DNA from: an uncultured Alphaproteobacteria bacterium
GTDB taxonomy: Bacteria; Pseudomonadota; Alphaproteobacteria; Rhodobacterales; Rhodobacteraceae
NCBI GenBank assembly: GCA_902596605.1
Contig: CACJUU010000010.1
Location: forward strand, 1 to 64,000
Reading direction: 5' to 3'
DNA length: 64,000 bases
Below are positions 25,863 to 35,585 of this stretch, piece by piece; the first letter of the stretch is position 1; every line of letters starts with the position of its first letter. Both the position numbers and the translations under genes were made by a program. The notes beneath the pieces were generated by a model. That model was not told the origin of the DNA, did no database searches, and saw only the letters and a program-made list of their open reading frames with translations.

Positions 25863-26507
25863 ATGCAAAACAAATCCTTCCTTGATTATGACATATCCGT
25901 TTCTGCTGACAAGAAGAGGCGGTCCAAACGAAGCTCTGCTTCTGGAGGATTTGAGTCAGCCGTAAAAACCTGTGAAGTCGACAACTGTTCTGAAGAAGCA
26001 AAGTATAGAGCTCCCAAATCTCCAAAAGATTTAGAGAACTTCCACTGGTTTTGCCTTAAGCATGTTAAAGAATATAACACAAGGTGGAACTTCTTTAAAA
26101 ATCACTCAGAAGAAGAATTTGAAAAAGAGGTTAATCTCTCAAAAACCTGGGGCAGAAAAACAAAGCCATTCGGCTCCAAATCATCAGTAAATCGAGCTCA
26201 TTCCGACGGAAACTCTAGACTGCGCTTTGGAATAGAGGATCCGTATGGCTTTATTGATAGTTTAGGTAACAACGAGACTAACTCTTTAGGTGCAAAAAAA
26301 AGACTTAACCATTCAGAACAGAAAGCTTTATCAATACTAGGCGCAACAGCATCCATGACTAAAGGCGAGATAAGAAAACTCTATAAAATACTCATTAAAG
26401 ATTTGCATCCTGATACAAATGATGGGAAAAGGGATGATGAAGAAAGAATGACAGAAGTGGTTTGGGCGTGGGATCAAATAAGAAATAGTAAACGATTTGA
26501 TGATTAA
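25863..26507 (+). CDS. J-domain (DnaJ-like) protein with a cysteine motif
   Basis: A 214-residue co-chaperone candidate. A C-terminal J domain (about 153-214) carries the HPD at 182-184 in KDLHPDTNDG; such domains stimulate a DnaK ATPase. The N-terminal half has a Cys37-X4-Cys42 and Cys64-X2-His67 set that could bind zinc, in a conserved block NFHWFCLKHVKEYN. Found between bolA and cobS, as in other alphaproteobacteria; it is not the main DnaJ (no G/F region or CxxCxGxG repeats). Client unknown. Confidence 0.85.
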   Translation: MQNKSFLDYDISVSADKKRRSKRSSASGGFESAVKTCEVDNCSEEAKYRAPKSPKDLENFHWFCLKHVKEYNTRWNFFKNHSEEEFEKEVNLSKTWGRKTKPFGSKSSVNRAHSDGNSRLRFGIEDPYGFIDSLGNNETNSLGAKKRLNHSEQKALSILGATASMTKGEIRKLYKILIKDLHPDTNDGKRDDEERMTEVVWAWDQIRNSKRFDD

Positions 26508-26550
26508 GTAATCAAATAGAATAAAAAAGATTTTTAAACAAGGATTAGTG

Positions 26551-27525
26551 ATGAAAGAAGAAAATATTCCAATGAAAAAAGTTGATGTAGCTGCAGTATT
26601 TGGAATAGACACCAAAATGGAAGTTTTCGCTTTTGAATCGCCGACCGAAAGAGTTCCTGAGTTAGAAAAATCGTATGTATTTGATAAAGATACCACTTTA
26701 TCGATTTTGGCAGGGTTTTCAAAGAACAGAAGGGTTATGGTACAAGGATACCATGGGACAGGAAAGTCCACCCACATTGAACAGATTGCCGCTAGATTAA
26801 ATTGGCCTTGTGTTCGTGTTAATCTCGATAGCCATATTAGCCGTATTGATCTTATTGGGAAAGATGCAATTAAGCTTAGAGAAGGAAAGCAGATAACTGA
26901 ATTTCAAGAAGGTATCCTACCTTGGGCATTGAGAAATCCGTCAGCTTTAGTATTTGATGAATATGATGCCGGTAGACCAGATGTTATGTTTGTAATACAG
27001 AGAGTATTAGAAACCGAGGGTAAATTAACTCTACTAGATCAAAATGAAGTAATAAAACCGCACCCATTTTTTAGACTATTTGCTACTGCCAATACGGTTG
27101 GACTAGGTGATACAACTGGCCTTTATCACGGGACCCAGCAGATAAACCAAGGTCAAATGGACCGCTGGTCTCTAGTAGTAACACTTAATTATCTTAAAAA
27201 TGAAGTAGAGGAAGAGATAATTATTGCCAATTGTCCAGAGTACGGGAGTGATGATGGACGAAAAAATATTAAAAAGATGGTACTTGTTGCCGAACTGACA
27301 AGAAAAGCGTTCATAGGTGGAGATATATCTACGGTAATGTCCCCAAGAACTGTTATAGCGTGGGCTCAAAATAGTCTAATTTTCGAAGATATAGCTTTTG
27401 CATTTAGAATGAGCTTTTTAAACAAGTGTGATGAGCTAGAGAGGTCAACTGTTTCTGAATTTTTTCAGCGTTGCTTTGATATAGAGTTACCGGAGAGCAT
27501 TTTGTTGAAAGCTGCCTCCGAATAA
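26551..27525 (+). CDS. cobS: Cobaltochelatase subunit CobS (MoxR-type AAA+)
   Basis: AAA+ subunit of the aerobic cobaltochelatase that, with CobT and CobN, inserts cobalt into hydrogenobyrinate a,c-diamide. The 324-residue protein has Walker [10 protein letters not shown] at 66-74, Walker [14 protein letters not shown], and the [28 protein letters not shown] segment characteristic of CobS. The ATG at 26551 is 6 bases after AAGGA. cobT follows with a one-base gap. No cobN or other corrin genes are in the window. Confidence 0.93.
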   Translation: MKEENIPMKKVDVAAVFGIDTKMEVFAFESPTERVPELEKSYVFDKDTTLSILAGFSKNRRVMVQGYHGTGKSTHIEQIAARLNWPCVRVNLDSHISRIDLIGKDAIKLREGKQITEFQEGILPWALRNPSALVFDEYDAGRPDVMFVIQRVLETEGKLTLLDQNEVIKPHPFFRLFATANTVGLGDTTGLYHGTQQINQGQMDRWSLVVTLNYLKNEVEEEIIIANCPEYGSDDGRKNIKKMVLVAELTRKAFIGGDISTVMSPRTVIAWAQNSLIFEDIAFAFRMSFLNKCDELERSTVSEFFQRCFDIELPESILLKAASE

Positions 27526-27526
27526 G

Positions 27527-29362
27527 ATGAACAAAGAAAAAAAATTTGAGGAAACTGACGGTATCAAAAAATCGATATCAGAGACAACGAAAGCTATTTC
27601 TGGAAATGAAAACCTTAAAATAAAATTTTCTGCTGATCCAAGTGGCGATTATGGCGAAGTAATCAAGCTTCCTCAGATAAGTAAGGAGCCAAAACAGTCT
27701 GAAATATTAAAGGTCAGAGGGACAGCAGACTCGCTGGCTTTACAAGCGAGATTTAAAAATGAAGAGACCTACTTAAGATATGATCCATCTGGTGAACAAG
27801 CGAAAGAAATATATCACGAACTTGAAGTGGCAAGGTGCGAATTGCTTGGAGAAAAGTATTACCCTGGATCGAAGAGAAATATTTGGCAAAAAACAAAAGT
27901 AGAAGCTTCAGAGCACTCAACTAAAAACTCTACCGGAGTAGAGGAAGAAGATATTTCAAAACTCGCAAGGTATTTTATAAAAAGACAACTATCTGAAATG
28001 GATTTACCTTCTGAAGCATCTCAACTCTTAGATGCGAAAGAAGTGTTTGCAGATTTAACTAGTCAGCCGGAATTTAGCAAAACTGACGACATCTTTGATC
28101 AAGAAAAATTTGCCCTTCTAAGTCGAAAGTTAATTGAAAGACTTGGGTATGGAGAACAGCTGGGGGAGCTAGATGATGCGAATAGTGATATAGAAGAAAA
28201 TAGTCAAGAAGACGTAGAACAAGAAGAGGCAGGACAGGGATCAGACGAAGAAGAAAGTGATAATGCAGAAAATGGTGAAACAGATGATGGGGAGCCCCAG
28301 CAAACTGCAAGTGCCGATGCAGATATAGAGGATAGTCAGATTGAGGAGGCTATAGAAGGTGAAGATCAAAGTGAAAACCAAGTTATCCACAATATCCAGA
28401 ATAGCCCATCTAAAGAAACATTTTATCAAATATTTGATGCAGCTAACGATCAAGAAATAAGTGCAAATAAGCTTGCGGATACAAATGAATTGGAAAAATT
28501 GAGAGAATACTTGGATCAACAACTAGATGGTCTTAAGGGTGCCGTATCGCGTCTGGCAAACAAGCTTCAAAGAAGACTACAGGCTAAACAAAATAGAACA
28601 TGGAAATTTGATCTAGAGGAAGGATTATTAGACGCTGCTAAGCTGTCACGAGTAGTTTTAAATCCTACCACGCCTTTAAGCTTTAAACAGGAGAGTAGTA
28701 CGAACTTTAAGGATACTATAGTTTCTCTATTGATCGATAATTCAGGATCTATGCGGGGCAGGCCAATATCTATTGCAGCAATATCCACTGAAATACTAGC
28801 TAAGACCTTGGAAAGATGTAATGTTAAATGTGAAATCCTAGGATTTACTACTAAGGCATGGAAAGGAGGACAATCAAGAGAAAAATGGTTGGCGCAAGGG
28901 CGACAAAAGAATCCAGGTCGACTTAATGACCTAAGACACATTATATATAAAAACGCCGATGAGCCTTGGAGAAGGGCAAAGCTAAACCTAGGTCTAATGA
29001 TGAAAGAAGGGCTTTTAAAAGAGAACATCGATGGAGAAGCTTTGGAATGGGCACATAGGAGGCTTATAAAGAGAGAAGAGAATCGAAAAATCTTACTTGT
29101 TATATCTGATGGAGCACCTGTCGACGACTCGACACTGTCTGTAAATCCTGCTAATTACTTGGAAAAGCACCTCAGACATATCATTAATAAGATAGAAACG
29201 ACAAATCGAGTACAGCTACTAGCTATTGGTATTGGACATGACGTAACACGATACTACAAAAAAGCCGTAACGATTACAGATGCTGAACAACTTGCTGGCG
29301 CCATGACAGAGCAATTAGCTGACCTATTTGAAGAACAGAAACCCAACATAGGAAATTCTTGA
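27527..29362 (+). CDS. cobT: Cobaltochelatase subunit CobT
   Basis: VWA partner of CobS in the cobaltochelatase complex. The 611-residue protein has an N-terminal helical region, a long acidic stretch (about 210-290, rich in Glu and Asp), and a C-terminal VWA domain with metal site DNSGS at 404-408 ([13 protein letters not shown]) and the conserved [10 protein letters not shown] and [13 protein letters not shown]. This layout matches CobT of Pseudomonas/Rhodobacter type and the BchD/ChlD family. Its stop overlaps the next start region directly. Confidence 0.93.
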   Translation: MNKEKKFEETDGIKKSISETTKAISGNENLKIKFSADPSGDYGEVIKLPQISKEPKQSEILKVRGTADSLALQARFKNEETYLRYDPSGEQAKEIYHELEVARCELLGEKYYPGSKRNIWQKTKVEASEHSTKNSTGVEEEDISKLARYFIKRQLSEMDLPSEASQLLDAKEVFADLTSQPEFSKTDDIFDQEKFALLSRKLIERLGYGEQLGELDDANSDIEENSQEDVEQEEAGQGSDEEESDNAENGETDDGEPQQTASADADIEDSQIEEAIEGEDQSENQVIHNIQNSPSKETFYQIFDAANDQEISANKLADTNELEKLREYLDQQLDGLKGAVSRLANKLQRRLQAKQNRTWKFDLEEGLLDAAKLSRVVLNPTTPLSFKQESSTNFKDTIVSLLIDNSGSMRGRPISIAAISTEILAKTLERCNVKCEILGFTTKAWKGGQSREKWLAQGRQKNPGRLNDLRHIIYKNADEPWRRAKLNLGLMMKEGLLKENIDGEALEWAHRRLIKREENRKILLVISDGAPVDDSTLSVNPANYLEKHLRHIINKIETTNRVQLLAIGIGHDVTRYYKKAVTITDAEQLAGAMTEQLADLFEEQKPNIGNS

Positions 29363-31156
29363 GTGCTAACTCAAAAGAAGTATAAAGATAATAAAAAAGA
29401 GTTATCGATAAGAGAAAGACTCTCTCTTATAAGAAAAAAACTCAAAGAGTATGGGATAGATGCCTTTTTGGTTCCTCACAATGATATGTACTTCAATGAA
29501 ATTACCGCACCCTTTCACAACCGTTTGGAATGGATTACAGGATTTACTGGTTCAGCAGGATTTGCAATTATATTTAAAGACTCTGCCGTCATATTTACGG
29601 ATGGTAGATACAGTATTCAGATTCGACAGGAAGTTGACCAATCTTTTTTTACAATTGAAAACATAACCAGGAACTCACCATTTTCTTGGTTACAGAAAAA
29701 CGTTAAAAAAAATATAACAGTAGGTTTTGACCCTTGGTTGCACTCAATAAAAGAGATAGAAACACAAAAAGAAATTCTAAAAAAGTCTATCAGACTTAAA
29801 GAAGTCAATAACATAATAGATGCAGTTTGGTTGGGGAAGCCATCTGAAGCCTTGACGAAACCCTCTCTAAGGCCGTACAAACTCTCAGGAGAAAATACCA
29901 CTCAGAAAATCAAAAAGATACAGAAAAAACTTAAACTTTTTAAAGAGCAGGGCTTTATACTTACCTGTTCTGACTCAATTTGCTGGCTAGCGAATATACG
30001 AGGTGAAGATGTTCCAAACTCTCCCCTAATGAACTGTTATGCAATAGTGCACCATAATCATGTCTGTATCTATTCCATGAGAGACGCTTATAAAGATTCT
30101 GCCATAGAACTTAGAAAAAATGTGAAATTGAAACATTTTGATCTTTTTTTTAAAGATATCAAAAAATTGAAGAAGGTTCTATTTGAGCCAACCAATACTC
30201 CTTTTATTCTTAAAAAGAAAATCATAGGGCGAAGTATAAAATCCGAGAAAGTATGTAATGCTATATCTTTGTTAAAGGCAAAAAAAAACCGAATTGAATT
30301 AAAAGGTTCAATAAAGAGCCATCAAAAAGATGGGGTAGCCTTATTAAGATTTCTTAGGTGGTTTAAAAGCACAAAAGTTAATACCCTTGATGAGATCGCA
30401 CTTGTGAAGAAACTGGAACAAGTCAGAAAAATTGATCCTTCTTTTTATTATAATTCTTTTGATACCATAAGTGCGGTAGGATCTAATGCTGCTATAACTC
30501 ATTATAGGGTGTCGCATAAGAGTAATAAGCAGATAAACCGCTCAGACCTGGTTTTGATTGATAGTGGGGGGCAATATCTTGAGGGTACAACAGATGTCAC
30601 CAGAACCATAATAAAAGGACGAGTGTTGCCAGAACAGAAGTTTCTCTACACAAAAGTATTACAAGGCCTAATATGCTTAAGTAGGCTCAGATGGCCCACA
30701 GGATTGACAGGAAAGGAATTAGATCCTTTGGCTAGATACTTTTTGTGGGAACACGGTTTAGATTACGACCATGGAACTGGTCACGGAGTGGGGGTGTTTT
30801 CAAATGTGCATCAAGGCCCTCAAGGAATTTCAAGACTTAATACGGTTCCGTTAAATCCAGGGATGATTTTAAGTGTCGAACCTGGAGTCTATTTGGAAGG
30901 CAAGTTAGGAATAAGATTGGAAAACTTAGTGTATGTTAAAAAGAAAAGAGGAAACTCAAAGCAGAAGAAAGAATTTTTAGAGTTTGAGACGTTAACACTA
31001 GTCCCATTCGAAAAAAAGCTCATCGAAAAAAATTTGCTCAGTCGTGACGAATTACATTGGCTAAATTCATATCACTTTAATGTCTATAATAAACTAAGTC
31101 CTTTTTTAAATGTCTCTGAGGAAACATGGCTTAGAAACGCATGTAAGATTTTATAA
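29363..31156 (+). CDS. pepP: Xaa-Pro aminopeptidase (M24B)
   Basis: Metalloenzyme releasing an N-terminal residue before proline. The 597-residue product is the long, three-domain form, with two creatinase-like N-terminal domains and a pita-bread catalytic domain. Metal ligands Asp400 and Asp411 (DSGGQYLEGTTD), His474 (HGTGHGVG), Glu506 (VEPGVYLE) and Glu520 (RLEN) are all present. A GTG start follows directly on the cobT stop, so it is read as part of the cobS-cobT transcript. Ends one base before the convergent thioesterase. Confidence 0.93.
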   Translation: MLTQKKYKDNKKELSIRERLSLIRKKLKEYGIDAFLVPHNDMYFNEITAPFHNRLEWITGFTGSAGFAIIFKDSAVIFTDGRYSIQIRQEVDQSFFTIENITRNSPFSWLQKNVKKNITVGFDPWLHSIKEIETQKEILKKSIRLKEVNNIIDAVWLGKPSEALTKPSLRPYKLSGENTTQKIKKIQKKLKLFKEQGFILTCSDSICWLANIRGEDVPNSPLMNCYAIVHHNHVCIYSMRDAYKDSAIELRKNVKLKHFDLFFKDIKKLKKVLFEPTNTPFILKKKIIGRSIKSEKVCNAISLLKAKKNRIELKGSIKSHQKDGVALLRFLRWFKSTKVNTLDEIALVKKLEQVRKIDPSFYYNSFDTISAVGSNAAITHYRVSHKSNKQINRSDLVLIDSGGQYLEGTTDVTRTIIKGRVLPEQKFLYTKVLQGLICLSRLRWPTGLTGKELDPLARYFLWEHGLDYDHGTGHGVGVFSNVHQGPQGISRLNTVPLNPGMILSVEPGVYLEGKLGIRLENLVYVKKKRGNSKQKKEFLEFETLTLVPFEKKLIEKNLLSRDELHWLNSYHFNVYNKLSPFLNVSEETWLRNACKIL

Positions 31157-31157
31157 C

Positions 31158-31664
31158 TTATTTTTTTAACGTAATTTTCTTTCCTATTTCTAAAGGTATT
31201 TTAGCCTGGTCCAATGATGACTTAAAAAGCTTGAACAGTTCTAACACTCTGTCCGGATATTGTTTAACTTTGCGTGCACTCAGGTCCATATTCATCAGAA
31301 CTGTCTCAAAAACAGCTGATAATTCAAGGGACTTATCCTTTCTCATTTCACCGAAGACATGTACCCTTTTTGAATCAAAGTCTAAAATACTTATATCGAC
31401 GAAAAAACTTTCACTTTCCAATAACTCGCTGAAATAATTATAACTAGCTTTAAGAGCAAACGGTCCCTCTTTATTTTTTTCAACAAAAGACGGTCCGATA
31501 TTAAGCACATCTTCAAAAAAGAAATCTAAAGCCTTATCAAAAGCTAGAGTGTAATAGGCAACGTTCATATGGCCGTTATAGTCAATCCAATCAACAAGCA
31601 CAGTTTGGCTTTTTGTCCTGAATGGGGAGCTAAAAGTTTTTTCAACTTGACTTTGGCGTGTCAT
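31158..31664 (-). CDS. Acyl-CoA thioesterase, 4HBT hot-dog family
   Basis: A 168-residue hot-dog-fold protein with the active-site block VDWIDYNGHMNVAYY (Asp25, Asp28, His32). This is the form seen in thioesterases of carnitine and betaine catabolism (carnitinyl- or betainyl-CoA) and in FcbC-like enzymes. Substrate cannot be settled, but no carnitine genes are adjacent. Divergent from the FAD dehydrogenase across a 58-base gap that carries a perfect palindrome. Confidence 0.83.
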   Translation of the reverse strand: MTRQSQVEKTFSSPFRTKSQTVLVDWIDYNGHMNVAYYTLAFDKALDFFFEDVLNIGPSFVEKNKEGPFALKASYNYFSELLESESFFVDISILDFDSKRVHVFGEMRKDKSLELSAVFETVLMNMDLSARKVKQYPDRVLELFKLFKSSLDQAKIPLEIGKKITLKK

Positions 31665-31685
31665 TTATATTTTATTTTTTTTTTT

Positions 31686-31700
31686 TAACTGTTACAGTTA
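31686..31700. promoter_or_regulatory. Perfect 15-bp palindrome in the thioesterase/dld gap
   Basis: TAACTGT-T-ACAGTTA: 7-bp arms about a single central T. It sits 22 bases from both starts, in the middle of the 58-base divergent gap, next to a 12-T run. Position and symmetry suit an operator for both genes; the regulator is not known. Confidence 0.5.
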
Positions 31701-31722
31701 TTTTGTATTTTAGAGGCTGAAC

Positions 31723-33096
31723 ATGTCAATTGAAAATGCGATAAATGAGTTAAAAAATTTGATGGGAGAGCGCCTGTGCATTTCAGCAGCTGAAAGAAAG
31801 CAGTATGGGCAAAACGAAACCTATTACAAAGAAATGCTTCCTGACGCTGTTGCATACCCCAAAGATGAAAAAGAAGTTTCTGAAATCATGGAAATATGCA
31901 ACAAACATAAGTGCCCCGTAATACCTTGGGGAACTGGAACAAGCCTTGAAGGAAACTCTATTCCAGTAAATGGTGGTGTAACCTTATCCTTTGAAAACAT
32001 GAAAAAAATCTTGAACGTGAGTCCAGATGATATGGATGTCACTGTGCAACCGGGAATAACAAGAGAGGAACTTAACATTAACCTGAAGGAATTTGGATTA
32101 TTTTTTCCAGTTGACCCTGGAGCTAACGCTTCTATTGGAGGGATGGCAGCTACACGGGCTTCAGGCACAACAGCCGTTAGATATGGTACAATGAAAGAAA
32201 ATGTAATCGGTCTAAAGGTTGTCATGTCGGATGGGCGAATAATCAAGACAGGCTCTAGAGCGAGAAAGTCTTCAGCGGGATATGACCTCACGAAATTGAT
32301 AGTCGGATCAGAGGGAACACTGGGCATAATAACAGAATTAACATTACGCCTGCAGGGTATACCTGAAGATATTGCATCAGCAATTTGCTCATTTCCAGAC
32401 ACAGCTAGTGCGATTAGAACAATAATTGAAACAATTCAAATCGGAATACCAATTGCAAGATCCGAACTTATGGACTCAACATCTATCGAAGCTGTAAACG
32501 AGTACTCAAAACTTGACTTACCAATAAAAGAACACTTGTTTTTTGAATTTCATGGAAGTGCAACCTCCGTAAAAGAACAATCTGAAACTGTACAAGAGAT
32601 AGCGGCTGGAAATGGAGGTAGCGATTTTCACTGGAGTACTGCGACTGAAGATAGAAACAAACTTTGGAAGGCAAGGCATAACTACTATTATGCTATAAAA
32701 GCCAAAAACCCTAACCATACATTTTTAGTCACTGATATTTGCGTACCAATATCAAACTTGGCTGAGATGATAGATCAAACAGCTAAAGAGATGAAATCAA
32801 AAGGAATGGCACCCAGCATAATGGGGCATGTGGGTGATGGAAATTTTCACTCTGGAATAATGGTTAGACCTAATAATGATGATGATATAAATTTAGCAAA
32901 AGATCTAACTAGACGAATAGTAGAACGCGCCTTAGAACTGGAAGGTACCTGTACAGGAGAGCATGGAGTAGGAATAGGTAAAATTGAGTTCATGCAAAAA
33001 GAGCACGGCGAAGCTTACCAGGTCATGTCCTCCATAAAGAGAACGTTTGATCCAAATGGGATATTAAATCCAGGCAAAGTGGTAAAAATTAACTAA
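31723..33096 (+). CDS. FAD-binding D-lactate/glycolate-type dehydrogenase
   Basis: Flavoprotein of the FAD-linked oxidase C family (LDHD, GlcD group), oxidising a D-2-hydroxyacid with electrons passed to a cytochrome or quinone. The 457-residue product has the PCMH FAD fold (VIPWGTGTSLEGNSIP at about 67-82, SIGGMAATRASGTTAVRYGT, GSEGTLGIITE) and the metal/active-site HVGDGNFH and GEHGVG segments of the C-terminal domain. Sequence of the middle part resembles cytochrome D-lactate dehydrogenase most. The last 8 bases overlap recN. Confidence 0.88.
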   Translation: MSIENAINELKNLMGERLCISAAERKQYGQNETYYKEMLPDAVAYPKDEKEVSEIMEICNKHKCPVIPWGTGTSLEGNSIPVNGGVTLSFENMKKILNVSPDDMDVTVQPGITREELNINLKEFGLFFPVDPGANASIGGMAATRASGTTAVRYGTMKENVIGLKVVMSDGRIIKTGSRARKSSAGYDLTKLIVGSEGTLGIITELTLRLQGIPEDIASAICSFPDTASAIRTIIETIQIGIPIARSELMDSTSIEAVNEYSKLDLPIKEHLFFEFHGSATSVKEQSETVQEIAAGNGGSDFHWSTATEDRNKLWKARHNYYYAIKAKNPNHTFLVTDICVPISNLAEMIDQTAKEMKSKGMAPSIMGHVGDGNFHSGIMVRPNNDDDINLAKDLTRRIVERALELEGTCTGEHGVGIGKIEFMQKEHGEAYQVMSSIKRTFDPNGILNPGKVVKIN

Positions 33097-34750
33097 ACCC
33101 CCTACTAGTATTTCTTAGTTTTGCTGCTGCAGCCAAAGCTTCAGATGTAACCAATTCTCCAGATAGCATTCTCGCTATTTCATTTACAGTCTTTTCTTCA
33201 TTTAGCGTCGTAACTTTTGTGATTGTTGACTTGTTAGAATTAATCTTCTCAACCTTAAGATGATTATCAGAGTAAGCAGCAACTTGAGCAGAATGGGTAA
33301 CAACTAATACTTGTTCGTGTTTGGATAACTCTAGCAACCTTTTCCCAATTGCCGACGCTGTAGCTCCACCAACTCCTCTATCAATTTCATCGAAGATTTG
33401 TGTTTTTTTGCCGTCTTCACCAACAAAACATAGCTTAGCGGCAAGAAGAAACCTCGATAACTCTCCACCAGAAGCGATTTTATTAAGCGGTTTAAAGCCA
33501 GAGCCTGGGTTAATTTCAGTAGTGAAGCAAACATGATCGCATCCAAATTTAGATTCCTGATCCCTTAATATCTCTGTTTTAAACTTAGCTAGCTCTAGCT
33601 TTAATGGTTTTAATTCTTTTTCTATCTTTTTATCCAGATTAGCAGCAAACTTGTACCTTTCATTTGATAATAAGGCTGTTTCCTTCTTATACTGATCATT
33701 TATCAATAATATTTCCTTCTCTATCCCTTTTATTTTTTCATCGACTTCTCTTATACTTCTCAGTTCTTTTTCTAATGAAACTTGTAAGTTGAATATTTGA
33801 TTCAGCTCAACATTGTGAGACCTACATATTCTTTTTATTGAATGGTAACGATCTTCTATTTCAACAAGTTGCTTTTCACTATTAGCGCTTTTTTTTCTGA
33901 GTTGATCCAAATTTTCACAAGCCTGTGAAAACTTTTCCAAAGCAGTATAAAACTTTTCAATTGGTAAATGGTTATCAATGTCCACATTTTTTTCTAATCT
34001 TTCTAAAGACTTAATTGCATTCAAAATGCTCTCTTCTACCAACTCTTTATTTAGGGCTTGAAAAGTATCCAGAATACCGGCGTTACTTCGGCTAGCTTTT
34101 TTAAGCTCCTCTCTATGAGACTCGATACTTTCCAGTTCGGTCTGATCAAGTTTAAGTTCATTGATCTGTTGAATTGACTTTTCCAAGAAGTCCGTATTTT
34201 CTACCAAATCTTTTCTTTTATACTCAGTATCGAGTAGTTTTTTTAATTTATTAAGCTCTGTCCAATACTTGTCAACATTTTTCAAATTTTGCTGCAAATT
34301 ACCATAGGTGTCTAGCAAACCTCTATGAGTTTTTACATTTAACAATCCCAGTTCCTCAAACTGACCATTTATATCTAGTATTTGGTTGCCCAGGTCTCGA
34401 ACCAACTCTAATGAACAGGGTAAGTCATTAATATAAGCTCTTCGTTTACTACTAGCACCAATGCTCTGTCTCAATATCAGATTACCATCTGTTGGAAATC
34501 CCTTTTCGGACAGGAATTGGCTAATTAATCCATTTTTCTCTGATTGAAACACTCCTATCAGGGTAGCGGTTTCAGCTCGGTTGCCAAGCTCAATCCTTGT
34601 ATTTTTTTTTCCAAGAAGATAACCCAAGCAATCCAAAAGAATGGACTTACCAGCTCCAGTTTCACCTGTTAATACATTAAGACCCGATGTAAACTCTAAT
34701 TCTAGATTTTCGATTAAAAAAATATTTTGTACAAAAAGTTTTTTTATCAA
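33089..34750 (-). CDS. recN: DNA repair protein RecN
   Basis: SMC-like ATPase acting early in double-strand-break repair. The 553-residue product has Walker A GETGAGKS at 29-36, a long coiled coil (about 150-370), the ABC signature ASGGELSRF and the Walker B region QIFDEIDRGVGGA. The start is a TTG at 34750 with AGGA 10 bases upstream; the result MIKKLFVQNI aligns with other RecN starts, while a TTG at 34759 is too close to the Shine-Dalgarno. Last gene of the dcw-linked minus-strand run. Confidence 0.95.
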   Translation of the reverse strand: MIKKLFVQNIFLIENLELEFTSGLNVLTGETGAGKSILLDCLGYLLGKKNTRIELGNRAETATLIGVFQSEKNGLISQFLSEKGFPTDGNLILRQSIGASSKRRAYINDLPCSLELVRDLGNQILDINGQFEELGLLNVKTHRGLLDTYGNLQQNLKNVDKYWTELNKLKKLLDTEYKRKDLVENTDFLEKSIQQINELKLDQTELESIESHREELKKASRSNAGILDTFQALNKELVEESILNAIKSLERLEKNVDIDNHLPIEKFYTALEKFSQACENLDQLRKKSANSEKQLVEIEDRYHSIKRICRSHNVELNQIFNLQVSLEKELRSIREVDEKIKGIEKEILLINDQYKKETALLSNERYKFAANLDKKIEKELKPLKLELAKFKTEILRDQESKFGCDHVCFTTEINPGSGFKPLNKIASGGELSRFLLAAKLCFVGEDGKKTQIFDEIDRGVGGATASAIGKRLLELSKHEQVLVVTHSAQVAAYSDNHLKVEKINSNKSTITKVTTLNEEKTVNEIARMLSGELVTSEALAAAAKLRNTSRGFS

Positions 34751-34751
34751 G

Positions 34752-35522
34752 TTAATCAAGTCCTGAGTTAGCGATTAAATTAGAAGCTTCATTAGTCCAA
34801 TCACTGGCTGGGAATTTTTTCCTCATATATTTCATTTCAGACAATGCCTCATTGAATAGTCCAATTATTAGGAAGCTTTCAATAAGTCTGTAGGATACTT
34901 CAGGTAAAAAACTGGAAACTTTTGTAGTTTTCTTAATTTTTTTAAATCTTCTCATAGCAGCCGTTGGATTATTTCTCTTTAGATAATATTTTCCAACATT
35001 TAATTGCTGACCTATTAGGAATTCCCTAGCTCTCCTCATATTACTCTCAGCTTCTTTTTTTGCACTACTTTTAGGGTATAACTTTTGAAAAGCTGAAAAG
35101 CTCGCAATACATTCTCTCGCAGCTGCTTGATCTCTCTCAATAATATCTATCTCATCACAATAACCCTTTGACCGAAAGTATAGTACTTGTTGAGCTCTAT
35201 TGCTTTCTGGGTAAAGACTTAAAAATTTGGCAGATGCCAAACGTGAGTCCTCAAATTTCCCTGCTTTGTAATAAGCATCTACAGCTTTGCTCAATGCAAG
35301 CTCATCTTCTACTGAATAGGGGAAATACGTGTTTACCTCTAGATAGTAATCTCCTGCTCGTTCAAAATAGCCCTTTTGATACGCCTCATCTCCCATTTTG
35401 ATTATGTCTTCAGGTTTATTGTTCTCGTTGATCTCGCTTGGCAGTTTGTTGCTACAGCTTAAAAGTAGAAAAAGCAACGAACACGTTGTAAATATTTTGA
35501 ATAAACCAAACAAAAAGACCAT
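34752..35522 (-). CDS. bamD: Outer-membrane assembly lipoprotein BamD
   Basis: Essential lipoprotein of the BAM complex that folds outer-membrane beta-barrels. The 256-residue precursor has a hydrophobic signal and lipobox LLSC with acylated Cys23, then five TPR-like repeats starting at PEDIIKMGDEAYQKGYF and YYLEVNTYFPYS. ATG at 35522 gives a normal signal-peptide length; a TTG six codons upstream is also open. Position after lpxC and before recN is the standard alphaproteobacterial order. Confidence 0.94.
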   Translation of the reverse strand: MVFLFGLFKIFTTCSLLFLLLSCSNKLPSEINENNKPEDIIKMGDEAYQKGYFERAGDYYLEVNTYFPYSVEDELALSKAVDAYYKAGKFEDSRLASAKFLSLYPESNRAQQVLYFRSKGYCDEIDIIERDQAAARECIASFSAFQKLYPKSSAKKEAESNMRRAREFLIGQQLNVGKYYLKRNNPTAAMRRFKKIKKTTKVSSFLPEVSYRLIESFLIIGLFNEALSEMKYMRKKFPASDWTNEASNLIANSGLD

Positions 35523-35585
35523 ATTTCTTTCTAACTTCAATATTATCCATAAGTCAAGATAAGAGGTCCAAATATTATTTAGTAA

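Noticed and set aside
28190-28390. Acidic repeat-like stretch in cobT as a separate repeat feature
   Set aside because: Glu/Asp-rich linker is a normal part of CobT; the DNA repeats only reflect GAA/GAT codons.
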